The position numbers were made by a program, and so were the translations under genes. Below, piece after piece: positions 1-8,610 of a DNA stretch of 39,170 nucleotides. Where the stretch lies: positions 7,306 to 46,475 of the forward strand of contig JARGNG010000033.1 in the NCBI GenBank assembly GCA_029213265.1, given 5' to 3'. The stretch comes from Verrucomicrobiales bacterium. Lineage in GTDB: Bacteria > Verrucomicrobiota > Verrucomicrobiia > Verrucomicrobiales > DEV007. The notes beneath the pieces are model-generated. The model had not been told where the DNA came from and did no database searches. It worked only from the letters and a program-made list of their open reading frames with translations. Numbering within the stretch: the first letter of the stretch is position 1; each line of letters starts with the position of its first letter.

Positions 1-445
1 GTTTGCCTTCATGGCCATGTTCGACCGCCATGAGAACGGCGCCGCCCCATTCGCCGCCGACCCCGAACCCCTGAACCAACCGGAGGACGACAAGCAGGAT
101 CGGCGCGGCAATCCCGATGGTTTCGTAGGTGGGTAAAATACCAATCAGGAAAGTTGCCATCCCCATCAGCATGAGAGTCGTGACCAACATCGCTTTTCGT
201 CCGATCCGATCTCCGTAGTGACCGAAGACGATTCCTCCAAGGGGACGGGCAAAGAAGCCGATCGCGAAAGTGGCGTAGGCAGCCATCCGTCCGACGAACT
301 CGTTTTCGTTCGGAAAGAACAACTCGCCAAACACGAGCGCGGCGGCGGTTCCGTAGATGAAGAAATCGAACCATTCGATCGTGGTTCCCACAAAACTGGC
401 GAGGACGACGCGTCGCACAGAACGCTGTTTGGATTTTTCAGTCAT
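1..445 (-). CDS. MHS-family MFS transporter, N-terminal part (runs off window)
   Basis: Only the first 148 codons are present; the gene continues past the left edge. Seen: the protein opens with a short basic segment, then a first membrane helix containing TTIEWFDFFIYG, which is typical of the metabolite:H+ symporter (MHS) branch of the major facilitator superfamily. The loop between helices 2 and 3 has GHYGDRIGRK, the MFS signature, and a later helix ends in VQGFGVGGEWGGAVLM, again MHS-like. Family members import small organic acids (for example proline/betaine, citrate, alpha-ketoglutarate or shikimate) with protons across the inner membrane. The ATG at 445 lies 3 bases after the thiolase stop, so it is probably the last seen gene of the acyl-CoA operon. 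That context suggests a short-chain organic acid substrate; this is inference and the substrate cannot be read from the sequence. Confidence 0.88.
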   Translation of the reverse strand, partial: MTEKSKQRSVRRVVLASFVGTTIEWFDFFIYGTAAALVFGELFFPNENEFVGRMAAYATFAIGFFARPLGGIVFGHYGDRIGRKAMLVTTLMLMGMATFLIGILPTYETIGIAAPILLVVLRLVQGFGVGGEWGGAVLMAVEHGHEGK

Positions 446-448
446 GCT

Positions 449-1600
449 TCAACTTGGTCTATCGAGTTTAATTGCAGATCCCATTCCTCCCCCGACACAG
501 AGTGAGGCGAGACCGGAATCTATTTTCCTCCGGTGAATCTGATGGGCAAGGTGGGTCACGATGCGGGCTCCGCTGGCTCCGATCGGGTGTCCCAGGGCAA
601 TCGCCCCACCATGGGAATTGATCCGATCGGAATCGAGTTGCAGATCCCGGAGACAGGCCAGAACCTGGACGGCGAAAGCTTCGTTGATTTCGATCCCATC
701 GAAGGATTCGAGCGCGCGTCCGGATTGCTCCAGAAGTTTTCGAATCGCGAACACCGGCCCGAGCCCCATGCGCCTCGGATCACAGCCCACGGAGGCGGTG
801 CCGGTGATGACGGCCAGAACGGGCCAGTCATTGGCTTTCGCTGCTTCGCGACTGCAGAGAAGAAGCATCGCACTCCCGTCGTTGAGTCCCGACGCGTTTC
901 CGGCAGTCACGGAACCTTCAGGGTCGAAGGCGGGTTTCAGTCCCGCGAGAGAGTCCACCGTGGTATCGGCACGCGGATGCTCGTCATCGGCGAGAGCTTC
1001 GAGCGGGGAGACTTCGTCGACGAACACTTCGGACTTCTGTGCTGACTGGTAGCGGCTTTGCGAAGCAGCGGCAAAGGCATCCTGCTCCTCCCTGGAAATG
1101 GCATATTCGGAGGCAAGAGCCTCTGCCGTCATTGCCATGTGAGTATGATCAAAGGAATCGACGAGGCCGTCGCGCAAGATCGAGTCGACCAGTTTTCCGT
1201 CACCCAGCTTGATTCCGGAACGGGAGCGAGGAAGGAGATGAGGCGCATTGCTCATCGATTCGGTGCCTCCACAGAGAACAACACTCGACTCGCCGGCGCG
1301 AATCGCCTGAGCAGCAAGAGCAATGGCCTGCATCCCCGAGGCACACATCATGTTCACGGTAAAGGCGGGGGAAGTGACGGGCAGGTCGAGCTTTACGCCG
1401 ACTTGCCGCGCGATATTCATCCCCTGTCCCGCACTGAGAATATTTCCAATGATGACTTGATCGATTTTACTTCGATCCAAGCCTGACAAAGCAGCCTCCC
1501 CGGAGTGACAGGCGAGGTCGACAGCGGAGAGCCGGGAAAGGGATCCGAGGAAGCGACCGAAGGGAGTGCGTTTGGCGGAGACAATGCAGACTTCGTTCAT
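449..1600 (-). CDS. acetyl-CoA C-acetyltransferase (thiolase)
   Basis: A 383-residue thiolase, close to the usual 390-400 residues of the family. It condenses two acetyl-CoA to acetoacetyl-CoA or runs in reverse in the cytoplasm. All catalytic elements are visible: the acylated cysteine C86 in NMMCASGMQ, the GHPIGASGAR motif with H338, and the C-terminal base C368 in CVGGGMGSA. The start ATG overlaps the stop of the upstream CoA-transferase (ATGA overlap at 1597-1600), so translation is likely coupled. Neighbours (SDR reductase, CoA-transferase, transporter) point to acetoacetate or hydroxybutyrate metabolism rather than long-chain beta-oxidation, since there is no FadB-like partner. A broader 3-ketoacyl-CoA thiolase specificity cannot be excluded. 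Confidence 0.93.
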   Translation of the reverse strand: MNEVCIVSAKRTPFGRFLGSLSRLSAVDLACHSGEAALSGLDRSKIDQVIIGNILSAGQGMNIARQVGVKLDLPVTSPAFTVNMMCASGMQAIALAAQAIRAGESSVVLCGGTESMSNAPHLLPRSRSGIKLGDGKLVDSILRDGLVDSFDHTHMAMTAEALASEYAISREEQDAFAAASQSRYQSAQKSEVFVDEVSPLEALADDEHPRADTTVDSLAGLKPAFDPEGSVTAGNASGLNDGSAMLLLCSREAAKANDWPVLAVITGTASVGCDPRRMGLGPVFAIRKLLEQSGRALESFDGIEINEAFAVQVLACLRDLQLDSDRINSHGGAIALGHPIGASGARIVTHLAHQIHRRKIDSGLASLCVGGGMGSAIKLDRPS

Positions 1601-3138
1601 GATTCGAAAAGGTGAGCGGGCATGGGCCGGATTTCATTGATAATGGGAGGAAATCCCATTTGGTCGAGCACGTCCTTCTCCAAATCGATCCCGGGAGCCA
1701 TTTCGATCAATTCCGGACCCGCCGGGGTGAGCTCAAAGACAGCGCGTTCGGTGACGTAGTGGATCGATCGACCCGACTCTGCCGCGAGAACGCCGCTGAA
1801 TGAAATCTGTTCGACTTCTTCGACAAACTTCTTTGTCCCGCCCTCCTTCACGATTACGAGCTTTCCCTCTTCGACCACTACTTCGAGTCCTCCCGAGGTC
1901 ATCGTCCCGCAGAAGACCAGTTTCCGGGCATTCTGGGAGATATTAACAAAACCTCCGACGCCGGCGAGGCGGGCACCGAACTTTGATACATTTACGTTTC
2001 CAGTTCGATCGACTTGGGCGCATCCGAGAGCGGCGAAATCGAGCCCCCCTCCGTCGTAGAAATCGAACTGGGCCGGCTGATCAACAATCGCCTGGGGATG
2101 TGCCGAAGCGCCGAAGCTGAGCCCTCCCGCCGGTATCCCTCCTATCGGGCCGCTTTCCACGGTCAAGGTGACTCGATCAAGCATCCCCCGTTCACCCGCG
2201 ATGCGCCCGACGCCTTCCGGAATGCCGATGCCGAGGTTGGCGATGTCTCCCGGCTGGAGTTCGTCGCAGGCCCGCGCTGCGATGATTCGCCGTATGCTTT
2301 GCGGCATGGGGTCGAACTTTTCAGCGACGTCGGAGGGGGAAGCAGCCGTGCAGAAGGCTTCCTTCATCGGCTCGTCGAAGGTCTGATCATGTTCCCCTTC
2401 GTTGGCGACGACAATGCGATCGACAAGGATTCCGGGAACGCGGACGGAATGGGGATCCGCCGGATGATTGCTCAGTCGCTTCACTTGCGCGATCACGATT
2501 CCCCCGTTGTTTCGAACCGCCTGGGCAATGGCGAGAACTTCTCCCACGATGACTTCATCCTCCATCGAGAGATTCCCCGAGGGATCAGCGGTGGTCGCCC
2601 GGATCAGTCCGACGTTCACCGGGAAGGCATGATAGAATAGCCACGGCTTTCCCGCGAGCTCCACCTTCTCGACGAGGTCATCGGTGGTTCCTTCGTTCAA
2701 CTTTCCGCCTCCGTGATCCGGATCGAGAAAGGTTCCGAGTCCCACATGGGTGATGCAACCGGGCCGTCCCGCTGCGATGTCGCGCAGAAGTTGACAGATG
2801 ACGCCCTGCGAGAAATTCCACGCCTCGATCTTGTTTTCGATCGCCAACTTCCCCATCGCCGGAGCCAGCCCCCAGTGGCCACCGATCACCCGTTTGACGA
2901 GACCTTCGTGGGCGAGATGATTGAGCCCTCTTGATTTCCCGTCACCCTGACCCGCTGCATAGACAAGTGTCAGGTTTTCGGGATTGCCGCCGTTCAGGAA
3001 TCGTCGCTCGAGTGCAGCGGTGAGTGCTTCCGGATGTGCCGCCCCGACGAATCCGCCGCAGACGACCGCATCCCCATCCTTGACTCTTTGAACCGCCTCA
3101 TCTGCGGTGCAGAGCTTTTCCCGGGATGTGGTGCTCAT
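1597..3138 (-). CDS. acyl-CoA:acetate/acetoacetate CoA-transferase, single-chain YdiF/Pct type
   Basis: 513 residues, the normal size for single-polypeptide family I CoA-transferases in which the alpha and beta halves are fused. The N-terminal half starts with the AVQRVKDGDAVVCGGFVG glycine-rich region. The C-terminal half has NLGIGIPEGV, then the catalytic glutamate E328 in VESGPIGG, the FDFYDGGGLD stretch and GNVNVSKFG, all as in E. coli YdiF and propionate CoA-transferase. The enzyme moves CoA between short acyl groups through a glutamyl-CoA thioester. I chose ATG 3138 because the family N-terminus begins there and it overlaps the SDR stop (ATGA). A longer open frame extends to 3555 but lies entirely inside the SDR gene. 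Acetate, propionate or acetoacetate specificity is not decided by sequence; the adjacent thiolase and reductase favour a C4 acid. Confidence 0.92.
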   Translation of the reverse strand: MSTTSREKLCTADEAVQRVKDGDAVVCGGFVGAAHPEALTAALERRFLNGGNPENLTLVYAAGQGDGKSRGLNHLAHEGLVKRVIGGHWGLAPAMGKLAIENKIEAWNFSQGVICQLLRDIAAGRPGCITHVGLGTFLDPDHGGGKLNEGTTDDLVEKVELAGKPWLFYHAFPVNVGLIRATTADPSGNLSMEDEVIVGEVLAIAQAVRNNGGIVIAQVKRLSNHPADPHSVRVPGILVDRIVVANEGEHDQTFDEPMKEAFCTAASPSDVAEKFDPMPQSIRRIIAARACDELQPGDIANLGIGIPEGVGRIAGERGMLDRVTLTVESGPIGGIPAGGLSFGASAHPQAIVDQPAQFDFYDGGGLDFAALGCAQVDRTGNVNVSKFGARLAGVGGFVNISQNARKLVFCGTMTSGGLEVVVEEGKLVIVKEGGTKKFVEEVEQISFSGVLAAESGRSIHYVTERAVFELTPAGPELIEMAPGIDLEKDVLDQMGFPPIINEIRPMPAHLFES

Positions 3139-3887
3139 CCGATCCAGCCGCCGTTCACGTGAATGGTGTGCCCTGTGATGTAGTCGGCGAGCGGACTGCA
3201 AAGAAAGAGAATCGCGTTGGCAATTTCCTCCGGTTCTCCAAAGCGGCCCAGAGGGATCTGCTTCAGCATCTCGAGGCGCGCTTCCTCCGGAATCGACTTT
3301 CCCATTTCGGTCAGAGCAACACCGGGCGCAACCGCATTCACCGTAATCTGTCGCCGGGCGAGCTCCTTGCTCAGCACCTTCGTCAGTCCGACGACACCGG
3401 CCTTTGCGGCCGAATAGTTGGCCTGGCCAAAAAATCCGACGAAGCCGGAGATGGACGCCATATTCACGATGCGTCCGCCATCGGAAAGACGCCCGGCTGC
3501 TTCCTTGCAAACATGAAAGACGCCACTCAGGTTCGTTTCGATGACGGCATCCCATTCCCCGTCCTCCATCTTCTTGATCGAACGATCACGAAGAATGGCC
3601 GCGTTGTTCACGACGATGTCGAGGGAGCCGAACTGACCGGAAACCACCTCAAACATTTTCGCGACCGAGTCGCGATTCCGGACATCCCCTTCCACGGCGA
3701 AGGCCTGTTCGCCCAGTTCGGTTGCCGTTGATTCCGCTACGGAACGATTCTTCCCGTCCGGATCCCGAAAATAGGTGATCGCGACATTGGAGCCCGCTTC
3801 GATGAGTCTTCCGGCAGTCGCTTTCCCCAGCCCCTGCCCACCACCGGTTACCACAGCTGTCTTTCCGGAAAGATCGATCGAAATCAT
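3135..3887 (-). CDS. SDR-family reductase, FabG/PhaB-like (3-oxoacyl-ACP or acetoacetyl-CoA reductase)
   Basis: A classical short-chain dehydrogenase of 250 residues. It has the cofactor-binding TGGGQGLG at residues 14-21, NNAAILRD near 94-101, catalytic S145, Y158 and K162 (YSAAK), and the C-terminal TGHTIHVNGGW typical of FabG. The segment IKKMEDGEWDAVIETNLSGVF is the usual FabG/PhaB substrate-side helix. It probably reduces a 3-ketoacyl thioester with NAD(P)H, or oxidises the corresponding 3-hydroxy compound. It is the first gene of a coupled cluster whose next genes encode a CoA-transferase and an acetyl-CoA acetyltransferase, so acetoacetyl-CoA/3-hydroxybutyryl-CoA is a reasonable substrate pair (inference). 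The start was set at ATG 3887, which gives the standard MISIDLSGKTAVVTGG opening; the frame stays open to a TTG at 3953, judged unlikely. Confidence 0.9.
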   Translation of the reverse strand: MISIDLSGKTAVVTGGGQGLGKATAGRLIEAGSNVAITYFRDPDGKNRSVAESTATELGEQAFAVEGDVRNRDSVAKMFEVVSGQFGSLDIVVNNAAILRDRSIKKMEDGEWDAVIETNLSGVFHVCKEAAGRLSDGGRIVNMASISGFVGFFGQANYSAAKAGVVGLTKVLSKELARRQITVNAVAPGVALTEMGKSIPEEARLEMLKQIPLGRFGEPEEIANAILFLCSPLADYITGHTIHVNGGWIG

Positions 3888-4036
3888 AAGGGCGACTATG
3901 AAGAACCGCTTCTTGGGCGTCAATCCGCGATGACGTTGCCGGAGATGGTTCAATCGCCCCCACGAAGCCGCGGAGAAGGGCGAACGGGAGCGTGCCCGGG
4001 AACCGCAGAAACCGCGTGACTTCGCTGTGAATCAGA

Positions 4037-5461
4037 TCAGGCGATCAACTCCGGAATCGGTCGGCCATTGCTGACGATGGGTGTCGGGCGACCGTTGAAA
4101 TCATCGATCGTGATTTTAGAGGAATCAATCCCGAGGTGATGATAAATCGTGGCGAGGAAATCGCCCGGACCACAGGGTCGCTCGATGACATCTTCGCCGC
4201 GCTTGTCGCTCGCACCGATGAGCCCACCGGTCTGAATCCCGCCTCCGGCCCAGATGTTGGAAAAGGCACGTGGCCAGTGATCCCGTCCCGGTTGCAGGGT
4301 GCCGGTAGGGCCACTTGCGTTTCCGGCTCCGGTGCTCCGATCGTATTTGATCTTCGGAGTGCGCCCGAACTCTCCGGTCACGACGACGAGAACGCGTTTG
4401 TCGAGTCCCCGGGCATAAACGTCCTCAATCAGGGCGGACACGGCACGGTCGTAATTGGGCATCCGGAAACGAAGTGCTTCGAACTGGTGCTGATTGACGG
4501 CGTGATCATCCCAGTTGTTGACCCTTCCGCAGAGAGGACCGCTCAGGGTGCTCGTGACGACGTCCACACCGGCTTCGACGAGGCGGCGTGCCATGAGCAA
4601 CTGTTGCCCCCAGCGATTGCGCCCATAGCGGTCACGGGTCTGTGCATCCTCTTTACCGAGGTCAAAAGCATCGCGGGTTTGTGGGTTCGTTAAAAGCGTC
4701 ATCGCCTGCGTCTCGAACTCATCTAGGGCCCCGAGTTCACCCTCGGTATCAAAGTCCCGTTCCAACTTGTCGAGACTCTTTCGCAAGGCAAGACGATCAC
4801 TAAGGCGTTTCATTTCGGCAGGATCAGAAAGACCTATATTCGGGACCTGGAAATTGGGACGATTCGGATCATCACTCACTGCGAACGGACCGAAGGCATT
4901 TCCGAGATAAGCCGGACCACTGTAGTTCGCCGGAGCCGGGTTGACGCCGACATAGTGCGGCAATGGATTGCTGCGATCGGCTCCCTGGGAACGAAGATAA
5001 TTGGTGACCGACATCCAGTCGGGGAGACGGGGCTTCGGTTTGTCCCTCGTGTCCGAATCGCCCGAGAACATCTGCATCGAACCCGCGGGGTGACCTCCCG
5101 CGGTCTGATTCATCGAGCGCAGGATCGTGAACTTGTCCGCGATCTTTGCCTGCATCGGCATCAGCTCGGTGACTCTCGTTCCGGGAATCTTGGTGGGAAT
5201 CGTTTTGAACGGCCCACTGTATTCGCTGCCACTGTCCGGCTTCGGATCGTAGGAATCAACGTGCGAAAGCCCACCCGGAAGCCAGACCAGAATGACGGCC
5301 GTTTTCTCGTGGTCCGGTTTCGTGGCATTCTCGGCCCGCAGTTGGAGAAGATCGGGCAAACCCAGAGAAGCAAATCCGGTAAGTCCAATCTGCATAAATC
5401 CGCGCCGACCGAGCGGACCGGAACAATGCTCAAAGGGTGTAGGTGTCAGGATCGAGGACAT
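4037..5461 (-). CDS. DUF1501 protein, Tat-exported, sulfatase-like fold
   Basis: 474 residues, normal for DUF1501, a family related to the alkaline phosphatase/sulfatase superfamily and abundant in Planctomycetota and Verrucomicrobiota. The N-terminus has GRRGFMQIG followed by a hydrophobic stretch and LPDLLQL, a twin-arginine-like export signal usual for this family. Family motifs are LPGGLSHVDSYDPKP near residue 65, GEFGRTPKI near 364 and GRDHWPRAFSNIWAGGG near 392. The biochemical role of DUF1501 is not established; a metal-dependent hydrolase acting outside the cytoplasm is inferred from the fold. It is the last gene of a four-gene cluster, 29 bases after the PSCyt1-WD40 stop. In PVC bacteria, DUF1501 genes very commonly sit beside DUF1549/DUF1553 genes, as here. 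Confidence 0.9.
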   Translation of the reverse strand: MSSILTPTPFEHCSGPLGRRGFMQIGLTGFASLGLPDLLQLRAENATKPDHEKTAVILVWLPGGLSHVDSYDPKPDSGSEYSGPFKTIPTKIPGTRVTELMPMQAKIADKFTILRSMNQTAGGHPAGSMQMFSGDSDTRDKPKPRLPDWMSVTNYLRSQGADRSNPLPHYVGVNPAPANYSGPAYLGNAFGPFAVSDDPNRPNFQVPNIGLSDPAEMKRLSDRLALRKSLDKLERDFDTEGELGALDEFETQAMTLLTNPQTRDAFDLGKEDAQTRDRYGRNRWGQQLLMARRLVEAGVDVVTSTLSGPLCGRVNNWDDHAVNQHQFEALRFRMPNYDRAVSALIEDVYARGLDKRVLVVVTGEFGRTPKIKYDRSTGAGNASGPTGTLQPGRDHWPRAFSNIWAGGGIQTGGLIGASDKRGEDVIERPCGPGDFLATIYHHLGIDSSKITIDDFNGRPTPIVSNGRPIPELIA

Positions 5462-5490
5462 AACAAGTTGAGGATAAGGGGTAAATTACG

Positions 5491-8400
5491 TTACTGCATT
5501 CCAAAAGCGGCGATTTCCTTGCCATCGGTGCCATTCCAGACGCGGAGAAAACTGTCCTCCCCTCCCCCGATAACAATGCTGCCATTGGGAGTGCTCGCGG
5601 CGGACTGCATGAAGTCGGGAAGCTTGGCGATGGAGCGAATCTGCCCACCGTCGTCGTTGATGATTCGGATGAGATTGTCGCCCGCGGAGGTAACGATCTG
5701 ATTGGTCGCGCCAATGAACTGCAGGGAGGTCACCTCCTTGGTCCATCCCTCGATCTTCTTTTTCCGCTCTCCGGAAATCATGTCCCAGGAGTTGACGACA
5801 CCATCGGCTCCGGCGGTGGCGAGGACCCGTCCATCGGAACGGAAAGCAACGCCGGTCACGTAATGAGTATGCCCTTCGAACAGATTCACCTGCTCCCCTG
5901 TCGCGACATCGGTAACACGCGCAATCTTGTCGGCCGCGCCGGAGGCGAGCTGTTTTCCGTCGGGAGAAAAGTCGAGACTGACGACACTGTCAGAATGACG
6001 CTCTTTCCAGTTCGCGGTCGGCTTGCCATCGGAAAGAGAAAACAGGGTTATGTCACCGGATCGAGAGGGTTCCCCCCCGCCGGTCGCAAGGAGCTTTCCA
6101 TCCGGACTGAAGCAAACGGCATTGACTCGATCCGCGAAAAGCGTCGGCTCTTTTTCACCACCGAGCACCCTCTCAAGCACCCAGTGCGACCCGGACGGGG
6201 TGGAAGTGAAGGAGGCTTCTGAACTGCAGGAAACAAAGGAGCCACTCGTCTGGAAACCCAACGAAGCAGTCGTCATCGCGGAACCGGGAGCCAGTTCGAT
6301 GGGCATTCCGGAGGCTACCGCCCAGACCCGGATAAATCCATCCTCGAAGGCAGCTGCGACTTGATCGGATTTGGGAGAAAAGGCGACCGCAAGGGGTTTC
6401 GCGGCAGCTTTCCCGAGCGCTGCCTTCGCGGCCGCGAGATCAGCGGTCGTTTTGGTCTGCAAGGCTTTCGCCGCTTCGCTCGCTGCCTTCGACGCCGCTA
6501 CCTTTTTCTCGTTCGCCGCCTTGGTATCGGTGATGCGTTTCTTCTGCGCCTCCGCATCGGTAATATTGCTCTGGACCGCCTTGAAGGCGGCAATGGCGTC
6601 GTTTTCTTTGGTCTGGGCGGTGATCAATTTGTCCTGTGCTGATTTCAACGCCGCCTCCAGTTTCGCATCCGTTTTTCCCTCGGGAGCGTTCGCGATCGCT
6701 GCGGCGGCCTCATCGACCACCTTTTGCGCGGCGAGCCTCGCTTCCTCCAGCGGCTTCACCGCTTTTTCTCTCACCGGGAGTGCCTTGTTCGATGCCGCGA
6801 TGGCATCATTCGCTTTTTTGAGTAGTTCGTCGATGGCCTTGGTCCGGACGTCGATGGCCGCCACGACTGTTTTTTGAAAGGCCTGCTCCAATGCCTGCCC
6901 GGCAATCGTCCATTCCAATTTTGCCATCTCCCGAGCGGTCTCGACACTTCCGCGAAGTTCGCTGATTGGCTTGCCTGTCGCGGTATCCCAGAGACGAATT
7001 GCGCCATCACTGCCACCACTGGCAAGCTGTTTGCCGTCGAGAGAAAGAGCCAGGCTCAGAATTCCGGCGGCTGGAATCTCCCGCAATACTTTTGCTTCGG
7101 TGATGCTCCAGATCCGCACCTTGTTGTCCGCCCCTGCGGTGACCACCTGATCCGGCGTTGCCCCGGCTGCCACAAGCGTAATCGCTCCCGTGGCTCCCTG
7201 GAGAACTTTGGGAGCGGAAAAGGAAGTGACGTCCGGAGCAGGAAGAGACCAGACTCGTGCGAGCTTATCGTCCCCCGCCGTTACCACTGCCTTTCCGTCG
7301 CCGACCCAGGCGAGAGAGCGAACCGCCGCCTTTTTCGCCTGAACTGCCCGGGCGGAAGCTTCATCAGCCGCTTTCTTTGCGGCGGCCGCCGCATTCTTCG
7401 TCGCCGGAACCGCAGCATTCGCAGAGGACTCCGCTTTCGTTGCGGCGGCGAGTTTTGTCTCCGCGTCCGACAATTGTTTCTTCATCGCCTCGTCGGGCGT
7501 GCCGCCGGGAGCCTTCGCAATTGCACTCTTCATTTCCGCCAGTGCCTTTGTCGCAGCTGCCTTGGAGGCCTTTGTTTTTTTCTGCGTCTCCACCGCCACA
7601 GCCTCGGCTTTCGTTGCGGCAGCGTGTCTTTCGGTCAGGGCCTTCGCCTGCTTTTCCAAAGCCGGATCAGGAGTGGACTGACTTGCGAGAAGTTTTCCAT
7701 CACTCAGATTCCAGAGACTCAGTTTCCAGTTCTGAGAAAAGACGGCGACCTTCGTGGCATCGGGCGACAGACTCAGCAGGGAAGCAGCCCCACTCGAAAC
7801 CCCATCGATTCTCTTGATCACTTTTCCGTCAGCGGCATTCAGCACGACGAGCGCACCACTCTTGTCGGAACCGACCATCGTTTTTCCATCGGCCGACAAC
7901 ACGGAAGCCTGGAGACCTAGAGCGGGATCGCCCTTGCGATGAGTCGCCGCTTTCTGTTCCCGCCGCCAGATTTTCACTTCTCGAAAACTCCCCGAAGCGA
8001 GACGTTTCCCGTCGGGGCTGAATGCAAGCGAATTCACGAGTGCCCGATGTGCACCCGGGGTTGTCTGATTCTGATCTTCGATTTGCCCGACAAGGCTTCG
8101 AGTAGCGAGATCGTAGAGAGAAATCTGGTTCGAACGGCCACAGGCTGCAAAACGACCATCGCCGGTCATCGCCACGGTGTAGATGGGATCGACGCCCTCG
8201 GCGAGCGGTTGCCAGACGACCTGGCGTCTCTCCTGGACGGACGATTTCGCGCCTTCATCGATCCACTGCTTCAGCACCGCGATCTCTTTCGAGGTCAGTT
8301 TCACCGCGCCCGTCTTGTTCTTCGGCGGAGGCATCTCCATGTCATCGGTGTGAATCGATGCTTCCACGAGAATGCTGTCCGCGCTCTTGCCGGGGACAAT

Positions 8401-8610
8401 GGAGGGACCGGAGTCGCCCCCTTTGATCATCAACTCGGGCGTCTCCATGTTGAGCCCCGCCTTGGTCGTTGTCTTGTTGTGGCAGGAAATGCAGTTGGCC
8501 TTCAGAAAAGGATACACATCCCGATAGAAATCCTTCTCGATGGCACTGACATCCGTGACCAGCAAGCTGGCCAGAAGACCAAATATGAGTGGGTGGGAGG
8601 AGCGCATCAT
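5491..8610 (-). CDS. PSCyt1 c-type cytochrome fused to WD40 propeller(s) with long Ala-rich coiled-coil insertions
   Basis: 1039 residues. Residues 1-23 form a Sec signal peptide. A planctomycete-type cytochrome c domain (PSCyt1) follows, with haem motif CISCH at 40-44 and DMEMPPPKNK near 90-99, where a methionine could be the second haem ligand. From about residue 130 to the end there are WD40 repeats (for example LASGGSDGAIRLWDTATGKP and LASGAADKIARVTDVATGE). Unusually, two long segments very rich in Ala, Lys and Glu interrupt the propeller: about 315-432 and about 562-737. They look like helical hairpins or coiled coils. The start ATG at 8610 overlaps the stop of the upstream PPC gene (ATGA). 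A periplasmic or surface redox/scaffold role in complex with the other three operon products is inference; no substrate can be named. Confidence 0.88.
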   Translation of the reverse strand: MMRSSHPLIFGLLASLLVTDVSAIEKDFYRDVYPFLKANCISCHNKTTTKAGLNMETPELMIKGGDSGPSIVPGKSADSILVEASIHTDDMEMPPPKNKTGAVKLTSKEIAVLKQWIDEGAKSSVQERRQVVWQPLAEGVDPIYTVAMTGDGRFAACGRSNQISLYDLATRSLVGQIEDQNQTTPGAHRALVNSLAFSPDGKRLASGSFREVKIWRREQKAATHRKGDPALGLQASVLSADGKTMVGSDKSGALVVLNAADGKVIKRIDGVSSGAASLLSLSPDATKVAVFSQNWKLSLWNLSDGKLLASQSTPDPALEKQAKALTERHAAATKAEAVAVETQKKTKASKAAATKALAEMKSAIAKAPGGTPDEAMKKQLSDAETKLAAATKAESSANAAVPATKNAAAAAKKAADEASARAVQAKKAAVRSLAWVGDGKAVVTAGDDKLARVWSLPAPDVTSFSAPKVLQGATGAITLVAAGATPDQVVTAGADNKVRIWSITEAKVLREIPAAGILSLALSLDGKQLASGGSDGAIRLWDTATGKPISELRGSVETAREMAKLEWTIAGQALEQAFQKTVVAAIDVRTKAIDELLKKANDAIAASNKALPVREKAVKPLEEARLAAQKVVDEAAAAIANAPEGKTDAKLEAALKSAQDKLITAQTKENDAIAAFKAVQSNITDAEAQKKRITDTKAANEKKVAASKAASEAAKALQTKTTADLAAAKAALGKAAAKPLAVAFSPKSDQVAAAFEDGFIRVWAVASGMPIELAPGSAMTTASLGFQTSGSFVSCSSEASFTSTPSGSHWVLERVLGGEKEPTLFADRVNAVCFSPDGKLLATGGGEPSRSGDITLFSLSDGKPTANWKERHSDSVVSLDFSPDGKQLASGAADKIARVTDVATGEQVNLFEGHTHYVTGVAFRSDGRVLATAGADGVVNSWDMISGERKKKIEGWTKEVTSLQFIGATNQIVTSAGDNLIRIINDDGGQIRSIAKLPDFMQSAASTPNGSIVIGGGEDSFLRVWNGTDGKEIAAFGMQ

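Noticed and set aside
3139..3555. N-terminal extension of the CoA-transferase frame upstream of 3138
   Set aside because: These 139 codons lie inside the SDR gene in another frame and have no family similarity; ATG 3138 matches the family start and the ATGA overlap.
6400..6925. Apparent tandem DNA repeats in the Ala/Lys-rich part of the PSCyt1-WD40 gene
   Set aside because: The repetitiveness comes from low-complexity Ala/Lys/Glu codons; no fixed-length DNA unit repeats, so it is not a satellite or CRISPR.
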